Shown one piece after another: positions 6,395 to 13,484 of a stretch of 13,635 nucleotides of DNA (position 1 is the first letter of the stretch; the number at the start of each line of letters is the position of its first letter). The stretch comes from JAVXAG01 sp036660615. GTDB taxonomy: Bacteria > Bacillota > Clostridia > Peptostreptococcales > Anaerovoracaceae. The notes beneath the pieces were generated by a model, which saw only the letters and a program-made list of their open reading frames with translations, had not been told where the DNA came from and ran no database searches. Position numbers and translations under genes: made by a program. The stretch lies in contig JAVXAG010000046.1 in assembly GCA_036660615.1 (NCBI GenBank), positions 1-13,635 of the forward strand. The letters run 5' to 3'.

Positions 6395-6639
6395 CTAGAG
6401 GAGAAGCAATGAGAGCAGTGCAAATGTACGATTTTGCTATGGAAGATACCGGTCTATTTCTCGATACGCATCCAACCAACAAAATGGCATTGCAGTTTTA
6501 TGGCGACACTCGAAAAAAATACATTGAAGCCGTTGAGGATTATGAGGAACAATTTGGAGCTTTAAATGCAAGTGATGTTGATGTTAGTGATAGTTGGACT
6601 TGGGTAAATTCGCCTTGGCCTTGGGAAATGGAGGATTAG
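6391..6639 (+). CDS. cotJB: Spore coat protein CotJB
   Basis: An 82-residue protein of the CotJB family. It has a helical N-terminal half (AVQMYDFAMEDTGLFLDTHP, 9-28), then ALQFYGDTRKKY and the aromatic C-terminal end with WPWE (76-79). CotJB proteins are small coat components always found between cotJA and cotJC; their biochemical role is unknown. The ATG overlaps the cotJA stop, with GGGAGG-like bases upstream inside cotJA, and the stop is one base from the cotJC start. Confidence 0.9.
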   Translation: MTRGEAMRAVQMYDFAMEDTGLFLDTHPTNKMALQFYGDTRKKYIEAVEDYEEQFGALNASDVDVSDSWTWVNSPWPWEMED

Positions 6640-6640
6640 T

Positions 6641-7240
6641 ATGTGGATGTATGAAAAGAAATTACAATACCCAGTAAAGATAAAAAGTCCAAATCCGGGT
6701 ATGGCAAAGTATATTGTCAGTCAATATGGCGGCCCTGACGGTGAAATCGGCGCTTCTCTTAGGTATTTATCCCAAAGATATTCGATGCCTTATAGAGAGG
6801 TTGCGGCAGTATTGACAGATATTGGAAGTGAGGAACTGGGACATTTTGAGATGGTAAGCACCATTGTTCATCAATTGACAAAAGGCATGACTATTGAGCA
6901 AATCAAAGAGGCAGGTTTCGAAGGCTATTTTGTAGACCATACGTCTGGGGTATACCCACTTAGCGCGGGAGGAATTCCCTTTGATGCAATGGCACTTGCG
7001 TCAAAAGGCGATGCGATTACCGACTTGGTTGAGGACATGGCAGCGGAGCAAAAGGCTAGAACTACTTATGATAACATTTTGAGGTTAGTTGATGACCCTG
7101 ATGTTATTGAACCAATTAAATTCTTGCGAGCAAGAGAGATTGTACACTTTCAGAGATTTGGAGAAGCACTTCGAATCGTCCAAGATAGGCTGGACTCAAA
7201 GAACTTTTATGCAATAAATCCAGAGTTTGATATGAAATAG
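6641..7240 (+). CDS. cotJC: CotJC, manganese-catalase-family spore coat protein
   Basis: This is a 199-residue ferritin-like dimanganese protein. The expected metal ligands of manganese catalase are visible: Glu35 (in GPDGEIGASLRYL), Glu65 and His68 (SEELGHFE), Glu136 (MAAEQKAR) and His169 (REIVHFQRFGEAL). Compared with full-length manganese catalases the C-terminal extension is short, as is usual in CotJC. The family disproportionates hydrogen peroxide, which on the spore may protect the coat or aid cross-linking; activity here is inferred from the intact ligands. It begins one base after cotJB with a GGAGG site inside that gene, and ends the operon. Confidence 0.93.
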   Translation: MWMYEKKLQYPVKIKSPNPGMAKYIVSQYGGPDGEIGASLRYLSQRYSMPYREVAAVLTDIGSEELGHFEMVSTIVHQLTKGMTIEQIKEAGFEGYFVDHTSGVYPLSAGGIPFDAMALASKGDAITDLVEDMAAEQKARTTYDNILRLVDDPDVIEPIKFLRAREIVHFQRFGEALRIVQDRLDSKNFYAINPEFDMK

Positions 7241-7293
7241 CTAATATAAGTATATAAGTGTCGCATAATGGTATATAAAGGCAGTGGATTGGT

Positions 7294-7322
7294 TTGACAG
7301 TATGGGACACAAATGTTAGAAT
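7294..7322 (+). promoter_or_regulatory. Promoter in the cotJC-DUF5688 gap
   Basis: A perfect TTGACA (7294-7299) and TAGAAT (7317-7322) are 17 bp apart. Transcription would begin near 7329 and meet the strong terminator at 7374-7416 before reaching the next gene. Confidence 0.7.
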
Positions 7323-7328
7323 TTGGGT

Positions 7329-7416
7329 GGGAGAGTATGCAAAAAAATCTTCCACAATTTTATACAGTATATTAAAGAGCATAGATAGATCTAGCAAAGA
7401 TCATATGCTCTTTTTT
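7329..7416 (+). ncRNA. Putative ~88-nt leader/small RNA ending at an attenuator-like terminator
   Basis: The stretch between a promoter (7294-7322) and a hairpin with six T (7374-7416) would give an RNA of about 88 bases. It contains a 12-codon open frame (7337-7375, MQKNLPQFYTVY) whose stop overlaps the base of the terminator stem. The bases GTATGC (7335-7340) could pair with the 5' arm of the terminator (GCATA, 7379-7383). This could be an attenuator controlling the DUF5688 gene or an independent small RNA; the terminator also serves the cotJ operon. Confidence 0.4.
7374..7416 (+). terminator. Strong Rho-independent terminator after cotJABC
   Basis: A perfect 10-bp outer stem AAAGAGCATA/TATGCTCTTT (7374-7383 and 7404-7413) encloses an inner stem GATCT/AGATC (7388-7392 and 7398-7402). 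Six T follow or overlap the end of the stem (7411-7416). Confidence 0.88.
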
Positions 7417-7448
7417 GTACGAATTTTTTAATTTAAGGAGAAAAAGAA

Positions 7449-8414
7449 ATGATGAATTACAAAGAGTTTAAAGCGGTTATACTAGAGCAACTAGGGAGGG
7501 AGTTGAAGATAAGTAAGCCGAAAGCTGAAATCAAATTGAGCAAGATGATTAAGAATAATGATGTTACTCTTGAGGCAATTAATTTAGCTGATGAGAGAAG
7601 TGCCATGCCTACCATATATCTAAATGATTTATATGAGGGGTATCAGAACGGAACTAGCATTAAAGAATTGATTGAAATGGTTATTGGAGCCGATAAATCC
7701 TTTACATTTTCAAGTGAATTTGATTTAGATAAGATTATGGAATGGAACTATATCAAGGATAAATTAATATTTAAAATAGGTGGCGAAAAAAGCAACCAAA
7801 ATATTAAAAACAATTCACCTACTAGGAGAAAAAATAACATGTTAATTTCATATCACGTTACTATTACTACTAGCGATGGACAGCGTGGAACGTGTCGAAT
7901 TACAAACGAATTAATGGACAATATTGGGGTTAATGAAAATCAATTATTTGAAGCTGCTTCCATAAATACACCTAGGATATTTCCAGTACATTTCAGTGCT
8001 ATGGAAGCGCTACGAGATGAAATGATAGGCAACAATGGAGCAGTAAAGGCAAAGAAAATGGATTTGAAACATCAATTAATGGATATTGATATAAAGGAAC
8101 CTTTGTTTGTACTAACTAATGATTACGGCATTGAGGGGGCTTCCACAATATGTTATCCAGAAGTTCTTAGGGACATAGCTGATAAATTTGGTGAGAATTT
8201 ATTTATATTACCTTCATCAATTCATGAAGTAATTTTGGTTCCTGAAAGCAGAAAGATTCCTATTGAAAACTTGAGGAAAATGGTGGTAAGTATAAATGCA
8301 ACACAAGTGAAAATACGTGAGAAACTTACTGATGATGTATATGTCTTTGACAAAGAGAGAGGCCAGTTGTTTTCCGCAGATGAGTGGGCAGTAAATGAAA
8401 GAAGAATGAGTTAG
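7449..8414 (+). CDS. DUF5688 family protein
   Basis: This is a 321-residue soluble protein of a family found mainly in gut Clostridia and annotated as DUF5688. Recognisable segments are TIYLNDLYEGYQNG (about 55-68), ISYHVTITTSDG near 133, the VLTNDYGIEGAS block near 219, FILPSSIHEVILVP near 253, and INATQVKIREKLTDDVYVFD near 283. No catalytic residues, signal peptide or membrane segment were identified, and the function is unknown. Two ATG codons stand side by side at 7449 and 7452 after an AAGGAG site; either could be used. The gene lies behind a terminator and leader that may regulate it. Confidence 0.82.
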   Translation: MMNYKEFKAVILEQLGRELKISKPKAEIKLSKMIKNNDVTLEAINLADERSAMPTIYLNDLYEGYQNGTSIKELIEMVIGADKSFTFSSEFDLDKIMEWNYIKDKLIFKIGGEKSNQNIKNNSPTRRKNNMLISYHVTITTSDGQRGTCRITNELMDNIGVNENQLFEAASINTPRIFPVHFSAMEALRDEMIGNNGAVKAKKMDLKHQLMDIDIKEPLFVLTNDYGIEGASTICYPEVLRDIADKFGENLFILPSSIHEVILVPESRKIPIENLRKMVVSINATQVKIREKLTDDVYVFDKERGQLFSADEWAVNERRMS

Positions 8415-8425
8415 TAAATTCTTGT

Positions 8426-8454
8426 TTCTATATTAGATAAATTTATGGTACAAT
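8426..8454 (+). promoter_or_regulatory. Possible promoter for the YdbC-like gene
   Basis: A good -10 TACAAT (8449-8454) is preceded at 17 bp by a poor -35 TTCTAT (8426-8431). It is placed about 30 bp before the start codon in the 69-bp gap after the DUF5688 gene. Confidence 0.4.
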
Positions 8455-8483
8455 AAAGTATATTTTTAGAAGGAGTAAAGAAA

Positions 8484-8708
8484 ATGGCAGATTTAAAATT
8501 TGAAATAACAAAAGAAATAAAAGTCCTTTCAGAATCACCAAAAGGGTGGACAAAGGAGCTAAACTTAGTAAGCTGGAATGAACGCGAATCAAAGTATGAT
8601 TTGAGGGAATGGGCACCGGATCATGAGAAAATGGCAAAGGGCATTACTTTGACAAAAGAAGAAGCAAAATTGCTGAGAGATGCGCTGAATCAACAAGAGT
8701 TTGAATAG
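8484..8708 (+). CDS. YdbC/PC4-like single-stranded DNA-binding protein
   Basis: A 74-residue protein matching the YdbC family, a bacterial relative of the PC4 transcription coactivator that binds single-stranded DNA as a dimer. Typical features are the N-terminal strand LKFEITKEIKVLSE, then GWTKELNLVSWNER, the YDLREWAPDHEKMAKGITLT segment (38-57), and the final helix KEEAKLLRDALN. These proteins are full-length at about 70-80 residues, so it is not truncated. The ATG has an AGAAGGAG site. It stands alone and ends at a clear terminator. Its cellular role is not established. Confidence 0.88.
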   Translation: MADLKFEITKEIKVLSESPKGWTKELNLVSWNERESKYDLREWAPDHEKMAKGITLTKEEAKLLRDALNQQEFE

Positions 8709-8730
8709 AAATAGAATGGATAACAGTATT

Positions 8731-8758
8731 AAAGGATGGCTTAGGTCATCCTTTTTAT
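8731..8758 (+). terminator. Rho-independent terminator after the YdbC-like gene
   Basis: A perfect 8-bp stem AAAGGATG/CATCCTTT (8731-8738 and 8747-8754) with an 8-base loop is followed by a T-rich tail. Confidence 0.85.
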
Positions 8759-8858
8759 TTGAGAGAACAGAATTATTTTTTGATAAAATGGTAAAATAAC
8801 AGTCTTATACAAAAAAAATAAGATTTCTTGAAAATTTTACAATAAAAAATAAAATAAG

Positions 8859-9083
8859 TGTGTTATAATATAACGCGTTGTAAAAAGGTTTTACCTTTTA
8901 CACAGCAGTGCCTACTAAATCTGAAAAGCACCGCTGGTAGGCTATCGCCTACCGACGATAACATTCTAACGGGAACGGCGCCCTTTGCCTTGTATACTTT
9001 GTTTGCAAAGGCGGTGCTACGCACCTACGAAAACCTACGGGTTTCACGCCGGTTCTGTGTTATAATATAACGCGTTGTAAAAA
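8859..9083. repeat. Structured 197-bp intergenic element bounded by 28-bp direct repeats
   Basis: A perfect 28-bp sequence beginning TGTGTTATAATATAACGCG and ending TTGTAAAAA occurs at 8859-8886 and 9056-9083, so one period is 197 bp. The DNA between is clearly richer in GC than its flanks and full of inverted repeats: GGTAGGC/GCCTACC (8936-8953), CCTTTGC/GCAAAGG (8982-9011), GGTGC/GCACC (9013-9025), AAACC/GGTTT (9031-9044), and a long-range AGCACCGC/GCGGTGCT (8927-8934 with 9011-9018). Each end repeat holds the palindromes GTTATAATATAAC and AACGCGTT and an extended -10, TGTTATAAT. It looks like a small mobile or duplicated non-coding element. A 70-codon open frame across it is probably spurious. 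The rest of the 8709-9103 gap is AT-rich, with a weak possible promoter near 8780-8808. Confidence 0.85.
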
Positions 9084-9103
9084 ATATAGAAAGAAGGGTT
9101 ATT

Positions 9104-10474
9104 ATGGATTTTTCAAAAGAAATAGAAGCTTCGATGGAAGCTCTAATAAATGATATTTCAGGGCTATGTAAAATAAATAGTGTGGAAGCTGAACCATTAC
9201 CAGGTATGCCATTTGGTAAAGGACCAGCGGAAGCTTTAAATGCCGCTTTGAAAATCGGAGAAGATATGGGATTTAAGACTGAGAACTTTGACAATTATGT
9301 AGGGCATATTGAATATGGTCAAGGCGATGAAATGGTTGGAATTTTGGCTCATGTCGATGTAGTACCTGCAGGCGAAGGCTGGGATATGGATCCTTGGTCG
9401 GGCCAAGTAAAAGATGGTAGAATTTGGGGACGTGGAACTTTGGACGACAAAGGGCCTTTGATGACATGCCTTTATGCAGTAAAGATTTTAAGGGATTTGA
9501 ATATACCGCTAAAGAAAAAAATACGTTTTATTATAGGAACAAACGAGGAAACTGATTGGGGATGTATGGATTATTACATGAATACGGTAAAACCAGAATT
9601 ACCTACATGTGCATTTTCGCCAGATTCAAGTTTCCCTGTAACATATGCAGAAATGGGGATTCTTCAGTATACTCTTTCAAAAAAATTGTCAGAAGACATT
9701 TCGATTAGTGGCGGCAATGCTTTTAATGCAGTACCTTCATCGGCGCAGGTGTTATTGCCTATGAGCCTTGAAGAAGAATTAAAAGTGGCTATAAAAGCGA
9801 GTGAAGATCCAAATATGTATTCATATACTTTGACAGATGAAAAGATCAAACTTGTTACAAAGGGAATCGGTGCACATGCTGCTTCTCTAGGTCAAGGTAA
9901 AAACGCTATAAGCTATATGATGTTGCTTTTGTCAAAGCTATCTTTGACTGGAGAGCTAAAAGAAATCGTAGACTTTTATAACGAAAATATCGGGACTTGC
10001 ATTTATGGGGAAAAAATGGGAATAGCTACATCTGATGAGGATTCAGGAAATCTTACATTAAATGTTGGAATGATTTCTGTGGAAAACAATGTTTTGACTT
10101 TGTCATGTGATACAAGAATACCAGTTACATTAAAATTAGAAGACACGACAGAACTATTGGAAAAGAAGTTCGAAAATAATATATTTGAATATCAAGTAGA
10201 TACAGGAATGGGGCCACTTTACGTTTCAAAGGACTCTGAACTTGTAAAAACTTTGATGGAAGCATACAGGAAAGTTACTGGAGACATGGACAGCCAACCT
10301 ATTACGGCAGGTGGCGGAACCTATTCCAGAACGATAAATAATTGTGTTGCTTTTGGATGCTTATTACCAGATCAAGAAGACACAATGCATCAGGCTAACG
10401 AGTCTCTAGAAATAGAGAAATTACAGATTTGGTTAAAAATATGTATCGAAGCAATATATCAACTTGCAAAATAA
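9104..10474 (+). CDS. pepV: Dipeptidase PepV, M20 family metallopeptidase
   Basis: The 456-residue protein follows the PepV pattern of M20 dinuclear zinc peptidases, which split dipeptides and some N-terminal residues in the cytoplasm. Key residues in order are H83 and D85 in ILAHVDVVP, D115 in GRGTLDDKGP, E148/E149 in IGTNEETDWG, D174 in FSPDSSFP and H429 in DTMHQANE. The central lid domain lies between about 190 and 370. Length is close to known PepV enzymes (about 470). The ATG is preceded by AGAAGGG. A YfcC-family transporter follows after 20 bases, suggesting uptake and hydrolysis of peptides or amino-acid compounds. The promoter is probably inside or upstream of the direct-repeat element. 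Confidence 0.9.
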   Translation: MDFSKEIEASMEALINDISGLCKINSVEAEPLPGMPFGKGPAEALNAALKIGEDMGFKTENFDNYVGHIEYGQGDEMVGILAHVDVVPAGEGWDMDPWSGQVKDGRIWGRGTLDDKGPLMTCLYAVKILRDLNIPLKKKIRFIIGTNEETDWGCMDYYMNTVKPELPTCAFSPDSSFPVTYAEMGILQYTLSKKLSEDISISGGNAFNAVPSSAQVLLPMSLEEELKVAIKASEDPNMYSYTLTDEKIKLVTKGIGAHAASLGQGKNAISYMMLLLSKLSLTGELKEIVDFYNENIGTCIYGEKMGIATSDEDSGNLTLNVGMISVENNVLTLSCDTRIPVTLKLEDTTELLEKKFENNIFEYQVDTGMGPLYVSKDSELVKTLMEAYRKVTGDMDSQPITAGGGTYSRTINNCVAFGCLLPDQEDTMHQANESLEIEKLQIWLKICIEAIYQLAK

Positions 10475-10494
10475 CATATAGGAGAAAGAAACAG

Positions 10495-12045
10495 ATGAAA
10501 AATTTTAAAATGCCAAGTGCACTTACGATTGTAATGATTTTCCTTGCAATTGTCGCAGTGCTTTCTTGGTTCATCCCAACTTCGGTGGTAACTGTTGATG
10601 AAGCTGGAAACAGTCTAATTCATTTCAACTCTGCCTTTGATGCGGATGGAAACATTATAAGTAATGCGGGAACAAATCCAGTAGGATTATGGGATTTTTT
10701 CTTAGCACCAATTAATGGATTAGTTTCAGCTAGTGAAATTGCAGCAACAATTTTGATTTCAGGTGGATTCTTGGCAGTAATGAACCACGTAGGAGCATTT
10801 GACGCTGGAATAGGCAGATTAGTAAAACGTTTTAAGGGAAACACACTTATTGCATTATTAATGTCAGTATTCGCTTTGATGGGAACAGTTTACGGAGCTT
10901 GGGAAGAACTTCCAGCTTATGCAATTATTATTATTCCGTTATTTGTATCAGCCGGTTATGACGTTATCACAGGTATGATGGTTATACTTGTCGGTGCAGT
11001 AGTCGGAAATATGGCCAGTGTAGTAAACCCATATTCCATAGGTGCGGCAGTTGCAGCAATTGGAAATGATCAGTTAGCTCTTGGTTCAGGTATCACTCTT
11101 AGATTAGTATTATTTGTAGTAATGCTAGTAATGGGAATTTTTATGGTAACTCGTTATGCAAACAAAGTAAAAGCTGACCCTAGCAAATCATGCGCAGCAT
11201 GTGTGCCAGACGTTAACAACAGGCTTGATGATGAAAACTTTGGACTTGCAGAATTGACACCACGTAGAATTGCTTCATTAATAGTTTTCGGACTTATGAT
11301 TTTGATTTGCGTAATTGGATATATTCCTTGGGATGCTATTCCAATAGGCGATAAGACAGCATTTGACTTTGTTAATGCAGGTCAAGAAGCTATGAAAGGA
11401 ACTGTTGTTGGCGACTTCTTTGGCGCTGAAAAGTTCAATCCTTTTGGTTGGTGGTATTTCAATGAATTCTCAGTAGTTTGGCTAATCGGAGCAATTATTA
11501 TCGGTGTAATCAACAAATTGCCAGAGAAAGAATTTGTATCAGTATTTGCTTCTGGTGCAAGGGATCTTGTCGGAGTTGTATTGGTGCTTGCTGCATCTAG
11601 AGGTATTTCAGCATTTATGGGTTCAACTACTGAAGGTATGAGTATAACATTTATTTACTGGATTCAAGATATATTGACAGGTGTTCCACTATGGGCATTT
11701 GTTATTGCTGGAGTTTTCGTATACTTATTGATAGGTATCGTTCTTCAATCCACAAGTGGTGTTGCAGGAATTACAATGCCAATCTTTGGAGCGTTGGCGA
11801 TGGCAGCATTTGCAAGTTCAAGCGTTGGTACAATTGGTGGTCAAATAGTTCTTTTATCATCATTTACTTGCGGAATAAACTTCATATGTGGGTTATATCC
11901 AGAGTCAACAAATATGGGTATATTGGAAATGGTCAATGTTCCATATAATATATTCCTAAAACAAATGTTAAAATTCTTAGTGCCAATATTAGTGGTTGCG
12001 ACGGTTATAGTATCAATAGCACCATATATTGGATTAGCTTCATAA
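10495..12045 (+). CDS. YfcC family permease (DcuC/AbgT-like transporter)
   Basis: A 516-residue protein with about a dozen membrane segments, typical of the YfcC / anaerobic C4-dicarboxylate-carrier-like family. Recognisable parts are the first helix ending LSWFIPTSVVT, the LISGGFLAVMNHVGAFDAGI region, GTVYGAWEELPAYAIIIIPL, the GAVVGNMASVVNPYSIGAA motif, and near the C-terminus QSTSGVAGITMPIFGALA. Members move dicarboxylates, amino acids or small peptides; the substrate cannot be read here, but the pepV gene just upstream suggests a peptide or amino acid. The frame is open back to 10429, inside pepV. I chose the ATG at 10495 because AGGAGA precedes it and the preceding residues are basic and non-conserved. 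Confidence 0.88.
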   Translation: MKNFKMPSALTIVMIFLAIVAVLSWFIPTSVVTVDEAGNSLIHFNSAFDADGNIISNAGTNPVGLWDFFLAPINGLVSASEIAATILISGGFLAVMNHVGAFDAGIGRLVKRFKGNTLIALLMSVFALMGTVYGAWEELPAYAIIIIPLFVSAGYDVITGMMVILVGAVVGNMASVVNPYSIGAAVAAIGNDQLALGSGITLRLVLFVVMLVMGIFMVTRYANKVKADPSKSCAACVPDVNNRLDDENFGLAELTPRRIASLIVFGLMILICVIGYIPWDAIPIGDKTAFDFVNAGQEAMKGTVVGDFFGAEKFNPFGWWYFNEFSVVWLIGAIIIGVINKLPEKEFVSVFASGARDLVGVVLVLAASRGISAFMGSTTEGMSITFIYWIQDILTGVPLWAFVIAGVFVYLLIGIVLQSTSGVAGITMPIFGALAMAAFASSSVGTIGGQIVLLSSFTCGINFICGLYPESTNMGILEMVNVPYNIFLKQMLKFLVPILVVATVIVSIAPYIGLAS

Positions 12046-12078
12046 GCTAAAGAAAACAAATAGTAATAGATAAATATT

Positions 12079-12114
12079 GGACAGAGTATAGATTAATATA
12101 CCCTGTCCTTTTTT
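12079..12114 (+). terminator. Rho-independent terminator of the pepV-yfcC operon
   Basis: GGACAGAGTATA (12079-12090) and TATACCCTGTCC (12097-12108) form a 12-position stem with a single mismatch and a 6-base loop, followed by six T. Confidence 0.9.
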
Positions 12115-12158
12115 ATGGGGAAAACCCTTGTAGAAAAACTAGCAAAGAATATTTATAA

Positions 12159-12187
12159 TTGTCATAATAAAAAATGCGTGATAGAAT
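12159..12187 (+). promoter_or_regulatory. Promoter of the yfcE-dtd operon
   Basis: TTGTCA (12159-12164) and TAGAAT (12182-12187) are separated by 17 bp and lie about 30 bp before the yfcE start, downstream of the preceding terminator. Confidence 0.75.
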
Positions 12188-12217
12188 AACAGTATATTAT
12201 ATAAGGGGAGAAAGAAA

Positions 12218-12766
12218 ATGAAATTAATGATAGCGTCGGATTTGCATGGTTCAGCTTTTTATTGCAAAAAAATGATTGAAACTTTTAATAAAGAAAAGGC
12301 AGACAAGTTGCTGTTGCTAGGTGATTTGTTGTATCATGGGCCTAGAAACGATTTGCCAAAGGACTATGCTCCAAAGGAAGTGATACCAATGCTCAACGGA
12401 TTGAAAGACAGAATACTTTGTGTTAGAGGCAACTGTGAGGCTGAGGTTGATCAAATGGTTCTGGAGTTTCCGGTACTTGCAGATTATTGTGTAATCCCAT
12501 TTGGTAACAATGCAATATATGCAACCCATGGACACATATATAATGAGGAAAATCTTTTGCCTATGCAAAAAGGGGATATACTTCTCAATGGTCATACTCA
12601 TGTTGCAAAGTGTGTAAATTATGGCGACTACATTTATATGAATCCCGGATCGGTGACTATGCCAAAGGAAAACAGTGTTTGCAGTTATATGATATTTGAT
12701 GGCGATTGTTTTTCTTGGAGAAAACTTGAAGACGGAACGGAATATATGACCTGGAGGGTGAAATAA
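12218..12766 (+). CDS. yfcE: YfcE-like metallophosphodiesterase
   Basis: The 182-residue protein has the complete calcineurin-like metallophosphoesterase motif set: D8-x-H10 (ASDLHG), GDLLYHGPRN with D36, RGNCE with N72, ATHGH with H104 and NGHTH with H126 and H128. The GDLLYHGPRNDLP stretch and the size are those of YfcE, a manganese-dependent phosphodiesterase active on artificial diesters whose natural substrate is unclear. It is cytoplasmic, with no signal peptide. The ATG follows GGGGAGAAA. The dtd gene begins two bases after its stop, so the two share one message. Confidence 0.9.
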   Translation: MKLMIASDLHGSAFYCKKMIETFNKEKADKLLLLGDLLYHGPRNDLPKDYAPKEVIPMLNGLKDRILCVRGNCEAEVDQMVLEFPVLADYCVIPFGNNAIYATHGHIYNEENLLPMQKGDILLNGHTHVAKCVNYGDYIYMNPGSVTMPKENSVCSYMIFDGDCFSWRKLEDGTEYMTWRVK

Positions 12767-12768
12767 TA

Positions 12769-13206
12769 ATGAAATTTGTAATACAACGAGTTACTGAAGC
12801 ATCGGTAGAAATAGACGGAAAAATCAATGGCAGGATAGACAAAGGATTTGTTGTGCTTATTGGCGTAGGCAAGGAAGACACCAAGGAAATAGCGGATAAA
12901 TATGTAAGCAAACTCATCGGTCTTAGAATTTTTGAGGATCAAGAGGGAAAGACAAATTTGGCACTTAAAGATGTTGGAGGACAGTTGCTTTTGATTTCGC
13001 AATTTACTCTTTATGCAAATTGTAAAAAGGGTAATAGACCTAGTTTTGTTGACGCTGGTGACCCACAGACTGCGGAAGAATTGTACGAGTACATCGTAGA
13101 AAAGTGCAAGGAAGAAATCCAGATAGTTGAAACTGGTATATTTGGTGCGGATATGAAGGTATCCCTAGTAAATGATGGCCCATTTACTGTAGTGCTGGAG
13201 CTGTAA
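12769..13206 (+). CDS. dtd: D-aminoacyl-tRNA deacylase
   Basis: A 145-residue protein of the DTD family, which removes D-amino acids (and glycine from tRNA-Ala) wrongly attached to tRNA. It has the N-terminal MKFVIQRVTEASV, the catalytic-loop motif SQFTLYANCKKGNRPSF (about 77-93) and the C-terminal NDGPFTVVLEL, corresponding to the second signature NxGPxT that forms the chirality-checking pocket. Length is normal. The GGAGGGTGA ribosome site lies within the last codons of yfcE, which implies coupled expression. No terminator directly follows; the next hairpin is at 13341-13369. Confidence 0.95.
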   Translation: MKFVIQRVTEASVEIDGKINGRIDKGFVVLIGVGKEDTKEIADKYVSKLIGLRIFEDQEGKTNLALKDVGGQLLLISQFTLYANCKKGNRPSFVDAGDPQTAEELYEYIVEKCKEEIQIVETGIFGADMKVSLVNDGPFTVVLEL

Positions 13207-13251
13207 ATAAGGATCTAAACGGATATAAGTTATGGCAGTTATGGTAAATTG

Positions 13252-13280
13252 TTGACATAGAAACTTAAAAATGCTAATAT
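13252..13280 (+). promoter_or_regulatory. Promoter of the putative antitoxin RNA
   Basis: A perfect -35 TTGACA (13252-13257) and -10 TAATAT (13275-13280) are 17 bp apart in the gap after dtd. No plus-strand gene follows, so it would drive an untranslated RNA running toward the minus-strand toxin-like gene. Confidence 0.75.
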
Positions 13281-13286
13281 AGATAT

Positions 13287-13370
13287 AGAAAAAGGAACGC
13301 CGCTTTTGGTATGGTGGCTTATCCTAAAGTTGTTTTTAAGAAAAGTCACCTTGTAAAAAGGTGGCTTTTC
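13287..13370 (+). ncRNA. Putative antisense antitoxin RNA of a type I toxin-antitoxin module
   Basis: The transcript from the 13252 promoter would begin near 13287 and could stop at the hairpin at 13341-13369 (about 84 bases). If it reads through, it could stop at the stronger T-tailed hairpin at 13544-13574 (about 288 bases), covering the whole toxin gene. In the short form it overlaps the toxin messenger only at the shared hairpin, as in convergent par/fst-type or txpA/ratA-type loci. No open frame with a ribosome site was seen in it. Its first part resembles the toxin leader in sequence (see findings). Confidence 0.5.
13341..13369. terminator. Bidirectional hairpin shared by the two convergent transcripts
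   Basis: AAAAGTCACCTT (13341-13352) and AAGGTGGCTTTT (13358-13369) pair over 12 positions with one G-T wobble and a 5-base loop. The T-rich ends of both arms are compatible with termination on either strand, though no long T-run follows outside the stem. It starts one base after the toxin stop codon on the minus strand, and it may also end dtd transcription. Confidence 0.65.
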
Positions 13371-13454
13371 CTATTTCTTATGTATCATACACAAGGAAAT
13401 AAGTGCAATAACGAATATTCCAAACTGAATAAAATCAGATAAAGTAATATACAT
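13371..13454 (-). CDS. Putative holin-like small membrane toxin, 27 residues
   Basis: The minus strand encodes MYITLSDFIQFGIFVIALIS followed by LCMIHKK and a TAG stop. This is a single hydrophobic helix (about residues 8-23) with a charged basic tail, the design of putative holin-like/TxpA-type toxins of type I toxin-antitoxin systems in Firmicutes. The ATG has a near-perfect GGGAGGTG site six to seven bases upstream, supporting real translation despite its length. That site lies inside a strong hairpin in the leader, as in type I toxin messengers. The gene has its own extended -10 promoter and faces a convergent plus-strand promoter. Toxicity is inferred; a small non-toxic membrane peptide is the alternative. 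Confidence 0.72.
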   Translation of the reverse strand: MYITLSDFIQFGIFVIALISLCMIHKK

Positions 13455-13459
13455 TTTGC

Positions 13460-13484
13460 ATCACCTCCCTTCAAAGGAAGTGAT
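13460..13484 (-). promoter_or_regulatory. Hairpin sequestering the toxin Shine-Dalgarno
   Basis: On the minus strand ATCACTTCCT pairs with GGGAGGTGAT over 10 positions with two G-U pairs and a 5-base loop. The whole ribosome site GGGAGGTG is in the 3' arm, so the full-length message should be poorly translated until it is refolded or processed. Confidence 0.7.

Noticed and set aside
8858..9070. A 70-codon plus-strand frame spanning the direct-repeat element.
   Set aside because: It starts at a GTG with no ribosome site, begins and ends inside the 28-bp repeats, and follows DNA dominated by inverted repeats, which better explains its conservation as non-coding sequence.
11691..11948. An 85-codon frame inside the YfcC-family transporter gene.
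   Set aside because: It is a shifted-frame shadow of a clearly coding membrane protein, with no ribosome site and an atypical composition.
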